A DNA stretch of 64,000 nt, taken from contig DIDP01000035.1 of assembly GCA_002418205.1 (NCBI GenBank), positions 11,587-75,586 on the forward strand. Direction: 5' to 3'. This DNA comes from Anaerolineales bacterium UBA5797. GTDB lineage: Bacteria > Chloroflexota > Anaerolineae > Anaerolineales > Villigracilaceae. How positions within the stretch are numbered: position 1 is the stretch's first letter; each line of letters opens with the position of its first letter. Shown here piece after piece: positions 40,882 to 48,839 of the stretch. Below the pieces are notes generated by a model. It was not told where the DNA came from. It made no database searches and saw only the letters and a program-made list of their open reading frames with translations. Position numbers and translations under genes: made by a program.

Positions 40882-42585
40882 CTAAAAACCTAGTTCTTTC
40901 AGGTTTTGTTCTTTACTGCGTTTTTCCTTCTCACCCAGCAACTCCTTCCAAAACTCATCGTCATACCGTCGCGACCGCACAGGCAACGGCATCGGGACTC
41001 CCCAACCGAGCAACAGAACATCCTCCTTCGGTTGGAGTCGTGCCAGCATGCCGCGCAAAGCCTCCCGTCCCGCCAGACCCGAGAGCACAGCGTGGATATC
41101 GTCCTCGTCACCGAGCCAGCCTGAGATGCGCGTCCCCAATTGGCTCATCACCTCGTCATAAATTTGCGACGGGCGTTGGTCGACGATCAACAGCGTTACG
41201 TAATATTTGCGCAGTTCGCGGGCGATGGTCGCAAAGGTCGTCTGCGCCGCCATCTCGCGGTTCAACAACTTGTGCGCCTCCTCCACCACGATCACCAGCG
41301 GACGCGGCTCCTCTTTGCCGTGCGTTCTGAACGCGTTGGTCTTATGCTCCCACGCATTACGGATCTTGCGTGTCAACAGGTTCGAGACCAGCAGGTAATC
41401 CAGGTCGCTTTCGTGTTCGCCGAACGACAGCACCACATGCTGTCCGTTCTCCAGCGAGGCGATGATCTCCTTCACGCTGTCCGCCGCGGGCTTGTCCACG
41501 ATATACGGCTTGCCGAACAACCGACGCAGCTTATCGTGCAGTCCCTCCGCCGCCGCCACATTGACTCCATTCGCCAAAGCCCATGCCGCCACACTTCCCT
41601 CGGCTGGCACCTCTTTCTTCTTTCCTCTTTCATCCTCGATCACAACCGTATCACGATTCATCGCCCGAAACTCTGCAAACCACGCATCCCTGAACGAAGT
41701 GTATAACGCATTCAACGTCGTCGGCGTGGTCTCGCGCAGATTCAACTCACGCATCAACGTTTCAATATCGCTTGTGGAGATGTCTCCCGTTGAGATCTCC
41801 AAATTAAAATCTGGATTCCTGGTCCTTATAGTTGCTCCACCTCCCAAGCCGACGATTCGGACCTTCGATCCGAATTTGGTCTTCAGTCCCGTCACAGCTT
41901 TTTTCGTGTCTGACGCCACATCGTCAAAACCATACTCGTTGTGCATATCCAGCACGAACACCGACGCCTTGTTATAGTGCATCAACCCCGCCAGCACCAA
42001 CCGCGTCAAAAACGACTTGCCCGTACCCGTCGCCCCAAACACCCCCGACGACCTCTGTACGAACTTCTCCATATCGATGCACACAGGATGATTCTGCTCG
42101 CGCGTGTACCCGATCACAAAGTTGCCCTTCTCGTTCGGGTCACCGAAGATCTCGGCGATGTCACCTTCATTCGCCAGAAACACCTGTGCGTGATGCGGCG
42201 GCACATTCTTGACAGGCAGGATGCGCGGCTCATCCTTCAATCCCGCGGCGATCTTTCCCTGCCAATCCTTGTAAGCCGCCGTCCCCAACTCAGGACCCAC
42301 CTCCAACATCAAATTCGGCAGCACTTCTAAATTGGCGTAGAGCGTCTGTCCATGCAGCGCCTGGGCGATATGCGCAGGGAACCGACCCTCCATCTGCTCA
42401 TCCGCAAAGCGCGGGTCTGTGGCGCCGAGGACAATGTCCGTGACGATGCCATAATAATTCCACTCCCCCGACTGAATCACCACAAACGCCCCCTCCTGAA
42501 TCTCCTGCGGCGAAACCGTGAGCCTCACGCGGAAGTTTTCCTTTAATCCGCCGCCAACCAGATAACCGATTTTTGTTCTATCCAT
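40882..42585 (-). CDS. herA: HerA-like DNA translocase ATPase (DUF87)
   Basis: 567 residues. An N-terminal HAS-barrel (LVGGGLKENFRVRL...GAFVVIQSG...YYGIVTDI) precedes the FtsK/HerA ATPase: Walker A GATGTGKS (184-191), LDMHNEYGF, LSFGEHE, Walker B LVIVVEEAHK (430-439) and LIVDQRPSQI. HerA hexamers drive DNA through NurA for end resection in archaea and some bacteria. nurA is two genes upstream on the same strand, supporting function. AGAGGTAATT precedes the ATG. The last 39 codons are the part found again in copies B and C. Confidence 0.95.
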   Translation of the reverse strand: MDRTKIGYLVGGGLKENFRVRLTVSPQEIQEGAFVVIQSGEWNYYGIVTDIVLGATDPRFADEQMEGRFPAHIAQALHGQTLYANLEVLPNLMLEVGPELGTAAYKDWQGKIAAGLKDEPRILPVKNVPPHHAQVFLANEGDIAEIFGDPNEKGNFVIGYTREQNHPVCIDMEKFVQRSSGVFGATGTGKSFLTRLVLAGLMHYNKASVFVLDMHNEYGFDDVASDTKKAVTGLKTKFGSKVRIVGLGGGATIRTRNPDFNLEISTGDISTSDIETLMRELNLRETTPTTLNALYTSFRDAWFAEFRAMNRDTVVIEDERGKKKEVPAEGSVAAWALANGVNVAAAEGLHDKLRRLFGKPYIVDKPAADSVKEIIASLENGQHVVLSFGEHESDLDYLLVSNLLTRKIRNAWEHKTNAFRTHGKEEPRPLVIVVEEAHKLLNREMAAQTTFATIARELRKYYVTLLIVDQRPSQIYDEVMSQLGTRISGWLGDEDDIHAVLSGLAGREALRGMLARLQPKEDVLLLGWGVPMPLPVRSRRYDDEFWKELLGEKEKRSKEQNLKELGF

Positions 42586-42610
42586 AATTACCTCTTTTCA
42601 AGAACCCTCG

Positions 42611-42840
42611 CTGGTTGAGTAGTCCCGCATGCTCTTCGCGGGACGTATCGAAACCAGACATAACCTTCAAACTTAAAATTTCATACCAACCCGGTGGTCG
42701 AGTAGCCCGAAGGGCGTACACCTGCACCCACAGCAGGTGCGGTGTCGAAACCACATCTAACCTTCAATCTTTATCTTCCTGCTCACTTCATGTTGTGGTC
42801 TCGATACGGTCTCGGCTATCGCCTCGACCTACTCGACCAC
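42611..42840. repeat. Three family-1 palindromic repeats between herA and the channel gene
   Basis: Elements at 42611-42657 (CTGGTTGAGTAG...GTATCGAAACCAG, inner GTCCCGC/GCGGGAC), 42693-42754 (GGTGGTCGAGTAG...GTGTCGAAACCAC, with an inner CACCTGC/GCAGGTG stem) and 42795-42840 (GTGGTCTCGATACG...CTACTCGACCAC). They fill almost all of this 266-nt gap. Confidence 0.7.
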
Positions 42841-42851
42841 CGTTTGAAACT

Positions 42852-43220
42852 TTAACTCTCCGTGCTCTCTATGTCGTCTTCCTTCAATTTCCTTCCAACT
42901 AATGGCTTTACCTTCCTCGAATGCTCACCCAGCAAAATAATAAAACCCGAGATCAAACTGATTCCCACAAAGATATACACCATCGTAAAGATCTTCCCGG
43001 CATCCGTCTTCGGTGCGAAATCGCCGTAACCCACCGTCGCCAGCGTGATGATCGTAAAGTACAGCGCATCCAATATGCGCCAATGTTCCACTCTTGCATA
43101 AAAGAGTGTGCCACCTGCGATCACAAGCACCACCCAAATAAACAACGCGCGGAACTCCCTGTCTTGCAGTCCTTGCCGGATACTGCGGAAGAAACGAATG
43201 ATGAGAACAAAGAACATCAT
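42852..43220 (-). CDS. Two-helix potassium channel
   Basis: 122 residues: a transmembrane helix (about 27-45), a pore helix and the selectivity filter TVGYGD, then a second helix (FTMVYIFVGISLISGFIILL) and a charged cytoplasmic C-terminus. This is an Ion_trans_2 / KcsA-like pore subunit without a sensor domain. It lies between herA and the HAS-barrel-like gene on the same strand, 10 nt from the latter. A functional link to DNA repair is not obvious. Confidence 0.92.
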   Translation of the reverse strand: MMFFVLIIRFFRSIRQGLQDREFRALFIWVVLVIAGGTLFYARVEHWRILDALYFTIITLATVGYGDFAPKTDAGKIFTMVYIFVGISLISGFIILLGEHSRKVKPLVGRKLKEDDIESTES

Positions 43221-43230
43221 GACCTCACCT

Positions 43231-43821
43231 TTATATCGTCACGTCGCTCAATGCCCCCAACACGGACATCAACGTCGGGTAATCGTCTCGCAGCAGGGTA
43301 ATAACCTCCTGCGTTGCACGCTCCTGCCAGCTTTTGTCCACCTGCGCGGACTGCGCCTGCAAGATGTGCGCCGCCACCACTTCACCGACAGGGATTTCCT
43401 TGTTATTCAGGATATGCCTGAAATACCCAAACTTCTCCGTGAATCTTGCAATATCTTTTTCATCACACAAGTAGATCACATCCAAACTCAGCGGCGGACG
43501 CGGCGGCAATAGATGAAATATCCTCCCATCCTGCTCATATCCCACCGCCAGCACGGACATCTCCACAGGCACGATGCGCCTCTCGCGGTTATCGCGCACC
43601 ACCTCCTCGCTGACGTTGTCTGCCGTCACAAGCTGGCGCACCAGCCCGTCATCGTCAATGTGAATATCGTAAATCAGCCCGAAGATCTGATACCCATCTC
43701 CGAGCGGCGCGCGCACCAGCGCCCCAAACGATGGCGCATCCAGTTGGTTGACGCGACAGCCTGCGATGAAGCCCGTTGTCCCTGCGCGGAGTAAACGTCC
43801 GATTTCGATTGGTTGAGTCAT
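43231..43821 (-). CDS. HAS-barrel-like protein of the herA-nurA cluster
   Basis: 196 residues; no known enzymatic family. The N-terminal part (IGRLLRAGTTGFIAGCRVNQLDAPSFGALVRAPLGDGYQIFGLIYDIHIDDDGLVRQLV) looks like a beta-barrel close to the HAS domain of HerA. The remainder has proline-rich and helical segments (HLLPPRPPLSLDVIYL; RFTEKFGYFRHIL; WQERATQEVITLLRDDYPTLMSVLGAL). A dedicated ribosome binding site (AGAGGAGAC) precedes the ATG. Position between nurA and herA makes it a likely accessory subunit. Confidence 0.75.
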   Translation of the reverse strand: MTQPIEIGRLLRAGTTGFIAGCRVNQLDAPSFGALVRAPLGDGYQIFGLIYDIHIDDDGLVRQLVTADNVSEEVVRDNRERRIVPVEMSVLAVGYEQDGRIFHLLPPRPPLSLDVIYLCDEKDIARFTEKFGYFRHILNNKEIPVGEVVAAHILQAQSAQVDKSWQERATQEVITLLRDDYPTLMSVLGALSDVTI

Positions 43822-43855
43822 AAAGTCTCCTCTTGTCGCTGTGAGCCCCGATGAT

Positions 43856-43982
43856 TGAGTAGGGCGAAGCCCGTATCGAAATCGAGGGGCAAAGCAATCT
43901 CCCTGTTCGCGGGGGTTGCCTCGCTCGCCTGGTTTCGATATGCCACTTCGTGGCTACTCAACCGGCGCTCGCTCGCAACGAC
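43856..43982. repeat. Nested family-1/family-2 repeats between the HAS-like gene and nurA
   Basis: GATTGAGTAGGGCGAAGCCCGTATCGAAATC (43856 onward) and TGGTTTCGATATGCC...GGCTACTCAACC (43930 onward) are family-1 units; between and around them are AAGCAATCTCC and CGCTCGCAACGACATC pieces like those at 50942. Confidence 0.65.
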
Positions 43983-43983
43983 A

Positions 43984-45153
43984 TCATCTACGTGTTCTGC
44001 CCTGCAAATCCTTCGCGGACTGTTTGCCAGATTTTTCACCAACGTCTCCGCCATTATTTCTGATTTCGATTGCAAGCATCTGGTCAATTTCTTCCTTGTC
44101 TTTATGAGTTACAACCGCTATCTCATGAGCCCTATGCAATAGATATGGAAACGGTTCATTGCCCATTATTTTTGCCTGCTCGATTAAAGCGCTATGCAAA
44201 TTATTTAATGCATCCCTATTATTTACAACCCACAGGGGAACATCAACTCTGGCAATTTTTGGCTTCTTTTCATCACCGACATTTATGTAAAAGAAATGAA
44301 TGGAGATCGACCCTTGATATTTTTCTGCGGATTTTGCCTGAAGCTTGAATACGGCAGAACGTTCGTGCTTTCCCAAGATTTTGCTAAAGAGCCACAAATC
44401 TGTCACGCCAAGAAAAGGATGGTATTTGTTCAGGTTGGGTAATTCATCCTGTGGGATCATCGCAATTTCCAGCAAACGAACTACCCAGTTTGCTCCTGGC
44501 TTATCCACATACCCGGATGTGATCACATTTTGCTTTTCCATGTCTTTGAGTGCATCCATGTAGTCTTTCAGGCTTTTCTCAAAGTCTTTGGAATTCTCAT
44601 TATCTGCGGCTCCCCAAAGTTCTAGCTGTCCTTCGGTTAGAGAAATAACAGTTCCTTTATATTTTTTAGCGACTTCCAATAATTTTGTGCGTTCTGCCAA
44701 ATCACGCTGTAAGGCAACCTGGCTATCACTAAAGAAAGTGTCTTCAAATTCTTCAAGGAGGCGGAGTTTTGTTTCTGTAATCACCTCGGGAGTACTTCCA
44801 GAGCCAACCTGCATGGCAATTACCCCTACATTGATTACATAATACTGAAGAGGTCCATGCCTGTCAGGGAAGATTTGAGAACCGTCAGCGGCGATTAAGG
44901 TTGCTGCTTTGGGAGAATCAGGCAGAGGGTAGGGTGAAGCGATACTTTCATCCAATGGATAGGCACACCGTACATTGGCATCCACCGCTTTTGCAGCATC
45001 GACTTTAAAACGAAGATCATCCAGCCTGGAATTAAAGTATGCGAAAAGCTCTCGGGCCTGGGTTTGGGCATCTTCTTTCTTCTTTTTTCTTTCCTGTGTG
45101 CCAGCGCCGATCGCTTTAATACGTGTGTAGAGGTCTTGATAATTAACAGGCAT
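43984..45153 (-). CDS. nurA: NurA-domain nuclease
   Basis: 389 residues from the ATG at 45153. The NurA core begins at ATLIAADGSQIFPDRHG with catalytic D90; further signs are VISLTEGQLELWGAADN, the central helical region and the C-terminal PFPYLLHRAHEIAVVTHKDKEEI. NurA is a 5'-3' exo/endonuclease that associates with the HerA hexamer to resect DNA ends. The sequence is AT-richer than its neighbours. No Shine-Dalgarno; a TGGTACATT box 6 nt before the ATG points to a leaderless mRNA. Confidence 0.9.
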   Translation of the reverse strand: MPVNYQDLYTRIKAIGAGTQERKKKKEDAQTQARELFAYFNSRLDDLRFKVDAAKAVDANVRCAYPLDESIASPYPLPDSPKAATLIAADGSQIFPDRHGPLQYYVINVGVIAMQVGSGSTPEVITETKLRLLEEFEDTFFSDSQVALQRDLAERTKLLEVAKKYKGTVISLTEGQLELWGAADNENSKDFEKSLKDYMDALKDMEKQNVITSGYVDKPGANWVVRLLEIAMIPQDELPNLNKYHPFLGVTDLWLFSKILGKHERSAVFKLQAKSAEKYQGSISIHFFYINVGDEKKPKIARVDVPLWVVNNRDALNNLHSALIEQAKIMGNEPFPYLLHRAHEIAVVTHKDKEEIDQMLAIEIRNNGGDVGEKSGKQSAKDLQGRTRR

Positions 45154-45270
45154 AGAACAAATGTACCAGAATTGTACAGGCAAACGGGCGAAAATTCAAG
45201 AAGACGCGGAACTTTTCAGGATGCCCGGCGTCTTAGTGGATGGAGAAATACCAACAAGGAGTTGATAACC

Positions 45271-45999
45271 ATGAAAACCAAATTTTATCTCTTAGCCGTG
45301 GTTGCCCTGCTTGCGCTTCTCGTGAGCGCCTGCGGACCGACCACCATCAATCAGGAGGCGCTGCCGCCCCTGAGAACCATCAGCGTTTCCGGCTCGGGAC
45401 AGGCGTACCTCGTGCCCGACATCGCCTACATCTATGTGGGCGTGCACACCGAAAAACCGAGCGCATCTGAAGCTGTGGATGAGAACAATTCCCAGACCCA
45501 GACCATGATCAAGGCGCTGCGCGATTTCGGCATCGATGCGAAGGATATCCGCACGACGAACTTCAGCATCTGGCCCCAGGAAAGATACGACCCTGCCACC
45601 GGCACCCCCACCGGGCAGAAGACCTACGTGGTCGATAACACCGTCTATGTGACGATCCGTGACCTCGACAAGTTGGGCGAACTGCTCGATACCGTCATTG
45701 CGGCGGGCGCCAACACCGTCAACAGCATCCAGTTCGATGTTGCCGACAAGGAAGCAGCCCTCAAGCAAGCCCGCGCCGAAGCCGTGAAGGATGCCGAAGC
45801 GCAAGCCAAAGAGCTGGCGGCAGCCGCCGGGGTAAGCCTCGGCCAGGTCCAGAGCATCGGCTTCAATGAAAGCGTCCCGTATCCCGTCTTCAATGGGAAA
45901 GGCGGCGGCGGTGGAGCGGCGGTGGAAGCGGCTGTGCCGATCCAGCCCGGTCAGTTGACCCTCTCGGTGACCGTCAGCATGACCTACTCGATCAAGTAA
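45271..45999 (+). CDS. SIMPL-domain (DUF541) lipoprotein
   Basis: 242 residues from the ATG at 45271 with AAGGAG upstream. Lipoprotein signal MKTKFYLLAVVALLALLVSAC with lipobox VSAC. The SIMPL domain follows: ISVSGSGQAYLVPDIAYIYVGV, IDAKDIRTTNFSIWPQERYD, VVDNTVYVTIRDLDKLGELLDTVIAAGANTVNSIQFDVADK and QLTLSVTVSMTYSI. A Gly-rich loop (GGGGGAA) lies near the C-terminus. Extracytoplasmic, oligomer-forming proteins of unclear role (BP26/OMP28-like). Confidence 0.93.
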   Translation: MKTKFYLLAVVALLALLVSACGPTTINQEALPPLRTISVSGSGQAYLVPDIAYIYVGVHTEKPSASEAVDENNSQTQTMIKALRDFGIDAKDIRTTNFSIWPQERYDPATGTPTGQKTYVVDNTVYVTIRDLDKLGELLDTVIAAGANTVNSIQFDVADKEAALKQARAEAVKDAEAQAKELAAAAGVSLGQVQSIGFNESVPYPVFNGKGGGGGAAVEAAVPIQPGQLTLSVTVSMTYSIK

Positions 46000-46025
46000 C
46001 ACGCCGCCCGAATCTGACGAACCCT

Positions 46026-46054
46026 GAACCTGCTTCCGTTATGGCGGCAGGTTC
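46026..46054 (+). terminator. Terminator of the SIMPL gene
   Basis: GAACCTGC (46026-46033) and GCAGGTTC (46047-46054), followed by TTTGCTTTT. A second hairpin-like sequence, CCTCCCC...GGGGGAGG (about 46098-46139), lies further into the gap, then a TATAAT box and AAAAGGAG before the next gene. Confidence 0.8.
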
Positions 46055-46190
46055 TTTGCTTTTAGCGCCCCCACCGCCACTCGCTACACTCGGGCACCTC
46101 CCCAAAATCCAACTGGGGATCGTCGTATTTGGGGGAGGTTGGGAGGGGGTAAGGTTATAATCTCCGAATTCATGCGCAAAAGGAGTTGAC

Positions 46191-47075
46191 ATGCTCAAAG
46201 TCGGATACATCGGTCTCGGGTTGATGGGCAAATCCATCGCCCGCAACATCCTCAAAGCGGGATTCCCGCTCTTCGTCCACAACCGCTCCCGCGCCGCGGT
46301 GGACGAACTGGTTGCCGAAGGCGCGATCGCCGCCTCCACGCCGGCGGTCGTTGCCGCGCAGGTGGACGTGGTCTTCACCAACCTGCCCGACACGCCGGAT
46401 GTCGAAAAGGTGGTGCTCGGCGAAAGAGGCATCATCGAGGGCGCGCACGATGGGTTGATCTACGTTGACAACTCCACGATCAAGCCTGCGGCGGCGCGCA
46501 TGATCGCGCAGAAGCTGGCCGCCAAAGGGACGCTCGCGCTGGATGCCCCGGTCTCGGGCGGCGACATCGGCGCGAAGAACGGCACGCTGACCGTCATGGT
46601 CGGTGGTGAGGCGTCCGCGCTGGAAAAGGTCATGCCGGTGTTCCAGGCAATGGGCAAAACGATCACGCACGTCGGCGAAGCGGGCGCGGGTCAGGTTGCC
46701 AAAGCCGCCAACCAGATCATGGTCGCGGCGCAGATGGTGGCGATGGGCGAATTGCTCGTCTTTGCCAAAAAGGCGGGCGTGGACCCGCGCAAGGTGGTGG
46801 AGGCGATCAAGGGCGGCGCGGCACAGTGCTGGACTTTGGACGTCAAGCCGCCGCGCCTGTTCGAAGGCAACCGCAACCCCGGTTTCAAGGCATACATGCA
46901 ACTGAAGGATCTGAAGATCGTGCTGGACACTGCAAGGGAATATGACATTCCGGTGTCGGGCACCGTCGAAAACACAAGGTTTTTCCAGCAGATGATCGAC
47001 TCCGGCATGGGCGAACTCGACAACTCCGCAGTGGTGGGCGTCATCGAGAAGCTGGCGGGAATCGAAATTCTGTAG
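46191..47075 (+). CDS. 3-hydroxyisobutyrate-dehydrogenase-family oxidoreductase
   Basis: 294 residues. N-terminal NAD(P) motif VGYIGLGLMGKSIARNIL; substrate region DAPVSGGDIGAKNGTLTVMVGG; catalytic lysine in GAGQVAKAANQ. This is the beta-hydroxyacid dehydrogenase family (3-hydroxyisobutyrate dehydrogenase, tartronate semialdehyde reductase, GarR). The exact substrate cannot be decided. TATAAT and AAAAGGAG lie upstream. Confidence 0.93.
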   Translation: MLKVGYIGLGLMGKSIARNILKAGFPLFVHNRSRAAVDELVAEGAIAASTPAVVAAQVDVVFTNLPDTPDVEKVVLGERGIIEGAHDGLIYVDNSTIKPAAARMIAQKLAAKGTLALDAPVSGGDIGAKNGTLTVMVGGEASALEKVMPVFQAMGKTITHVGEAGAGQVAKAANQIMVAAQMVAMGELLVFAKKAGVDPRKVVEAIKGGAAQCWTLDVKPPRLFEGNRNPGFKAYMQLKDLKIVLDTAREYDIPVSGTVENTRFFQQMIDSGMGELDNSAVVGVIEKLAGIEIL

Positions 47076-47120
47076 GGGCGGAGCATGCTCCGCCCAGGGC
47101 ACGGCGATGCTGTGCCCCTA
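47073..47120 (+). terminator. Compound palindrome after the dehydrogenase gene
   Basis: GGGCGGAGCATGCTCCGCCC (47076-47095) is a perfect 20-bp palindrome; the outer TAGGGGC (47073-47079) can pair with GCCCCTA (47114-47120), enclosing a second small hairpin (GGGCACGG...TGTGCCC). It overlaps the TAG stop. Confidence 0.55.
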
Positions 47121-47133
47121 CGAAAATGCGATT

Positions 47134-48021
47134 ATGAAAAAACACCTCCCCACCCTCCGCGATTATTTCCTCATCGTCATCGCCGCATTGATCCAGGCGT
47201 TGTCGCTGCGCCTGTTCTTTGTCCCGGCACAACTGGCATCTGGCGGTGTCAGCGGCATCTCGCAATTGATCAACCACTTCACCGGCTGGCCCATCGGCAT
47301 GATGATATTGATCGGGAACATTCCCCTGTTCGCACTCGGCTGGCGGTTCCTGGGCGGGTATCGCTTCGCCCTGCGGACGGCGACCGCCATCCTCGCCTAT
47401 TCCCTCTTCACGGACCTGGTCCTGAAAACACCATTGTTCGCCCCCAACGGCGCCGGGACCGCGCTCATCAACGACCTGCAGGGCGACATCTTCCTGAGCG
47501 CGTTATACGGAGCCATCGTCAGCGGCATCGGCTACGGGCTTGTCTATCGCGCCCGCGGCTCGAGCGGCGGCTCGGACATCCTGGCGCGCATCCTCAACCA
47601 TTGGCGCGGCATCCCCATGACGCAAAGTTATCTCATCGTGGATACGGCGGTCATCCTCGGCGCGGGGTTTGTCTTTGGTTGGAAGCAGGCTCTCTATGCG
47701 TTGATCGCCCTGTACGTGAGCGGACTGGTCGCCGAGACCACCCTCGAAGGCGGCGGGACCGTCCGCACGGCAATGATCGTGACGGGCAAACCCGATGAAG
47801 TTTCGCAGCGCATCCTCGAGGGGCTGATCCGCGGCGTCACTGTGCTCGAGGGGACGGGCGCATTCACAGGCGCCGACCGTCCGGTCCTGTATGTTGTCAT
47901 CTCACGCGCGGAAGTGGCTTCGCTGAAAGCCATCGTCCATGAAGTGGACCCGCGCGCGTTCATGGTCATTGGGTATGCACATGAAGCGTTGGGCGAGGGG
48001 TTCAGACCATTGAAGTCATAG
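47134..48021 (+). CDS. YitT-family membrane protein (DUF161/DUF2179)
   Basis: 295 residues from the ATG at 47134. About five transmembrane helices with family segments LIVIAALIQALSLRLFFVPAQLASGGVSGISQLINHFTGWPIG, YGAIVSGIGYGLVYRARGSSGGSDILARIL, and the C-terminal DUF2179 domain (GLIRGVTVLEGTGAFTGADRPVLYVVISRAEVASLKAIVHEVDPRAFMVIG). Function unknown; membrane proteins of this family are widespread in bacteria. The reading frame opens earlier (47107) but without a ribosome binding site. Confidence 0.92.
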   Translation: MKKHLPTLRDYFLIVIAALIQALSLRLFFVPAQLASGGVSGISQLINHFTGWPIGMMILIGNIPLFALGWRFLGGYRFALRTATAILAYSLFTDLVLKTPLFAPNGAGTALINDLQGDIFLSALYGAIVSGIGYGLVYRARGSSGGSDILARILNHWRGIPMTQSYLIVDTAVILGAGFVFGWKQALYALIALYVSGLVAETTLEGGGTVRTAMIVTGKPDEVSQRILEGLIRGVTVLEGTGAFTGADRPVLYVVISRAEVASLKAIVHEVDPRAFMVIGYAHEALGEGFRPLKS

Positions 48022-48025
48022 CATC

Positions 48026-48763
48026 ATGGAATATAAATACGCAAAAGAACAACAGGATTATTCCGATTACGCCAGCGGCAAAGTGTTTTACAGCATATCG
48101 GGTCACCCCGCCTTTCCTGTGAGATTGGCAAGTGAAATTTTCCAACGCTGTATGGCGCATCGACAGGCCATTTATCAGACTACATCACCTTGCGTTTTAT
48201 ATGATCCATGTTGTGGCGCGGCATATCATCTGAGTGTGTTGGCCTTTTTACACAGACAGTTGATCCAAACAGTGATCGCTTCGGATGTGGATGAAAAGGC
48301 TGTCAGCTTGGCAGAAAAGAATCTCAGCTTGTTGAATAGGACAGGATTGGAAAGTCGGATTGATGAGATCAAGTCCATGCTTGAACAATACGGCAAAGAC
48401 TCTCACAAAGAGGCTTTGAAAAGCGCAACTACTTTGAAAACGAAGCTTTCTGGAGATTTGCTCACGACGAAAACATTTCAGGCAAACGTTCTGGACAAAG
48501 CCGATCTCTTGAAGAAGCTATCCCCACATTCTGTTGATTTCGTTTTTACTGACGTTCCCTACGGACAGCATTCCGATTGGCATGGCTCTGATGTGGCGAA
48601 TCCATTATGGTCCATGCTTGATTCGCTTCTTGAAGTTTTGTCCCCATCGAGTATTGTCGCTGTTGTTTCTGACAAGGGACAAAAGGCAATGCACGAAGGC
48701 TATCAGCGAATTGAGCAGTTTCAAGTGGGGAAGCGACGAATCATTATTTTGCAACCTATTTAA
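48026..48763 (+). CDS. AviRa-like rRNA methyltransferase
   Basis: 245 residues. The N-terminus (YKYAKEQQDYSDYASGKVFYSISGHPAFPVRLASEIFQRCMAHR) and the SAM site (YDPCCGAAYHLSVLAFLH) are the pattern of AviRa, the avilamycin-resistance methyltransferase for 23S rRNA; the catalytic segment is FVFTDVPYGQHSDW. The canonical DPCCGSGY-like loop is DPCCGAAYH here. More AT-rich than neighbouring genes, so it may have been acquired. It follows YitT by 4 nt. Resistance to orthosomycins is possible but unproven. Confidence 0.85.
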   Translation: MEYKYAKEQQDYSDYASGKVFYSISGHPAFPVRLASEIFQRCMAHRQAIYQTTSPCVLYDPCCGAAYHLSVLAFLHRQLIQTVIASDVDEKAVSLAEKNLSLLNRTGLESRIDEIKSMLEQYGKDSHKEALKSATTLKTKLSGDLLTTKTFQANVLDKADLLKKLSPHSVDFVFTDVPYGQHSDWHGSDVANPLWSMLDSLLEVLSPSSIVAVVSDKGQKAMHEGYQRIEQFQVGKRRIIILQPI

Positions 48764-48839
48764 AGGGAACTTGCGGAACGTTTTTTTGAGTCTTACAGCT
48801 GACATGATCAGAAAGTGCGTGATGAAAGGGAGACATATT

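Noticed and set aside
39100..41000. CRISPR array or integron in the toxin-antitoxin region
   Set aside because: The repeats are few, unequally spaced and encode the HerA C-terminus; there are no spacers, attC-like sites or integrase.
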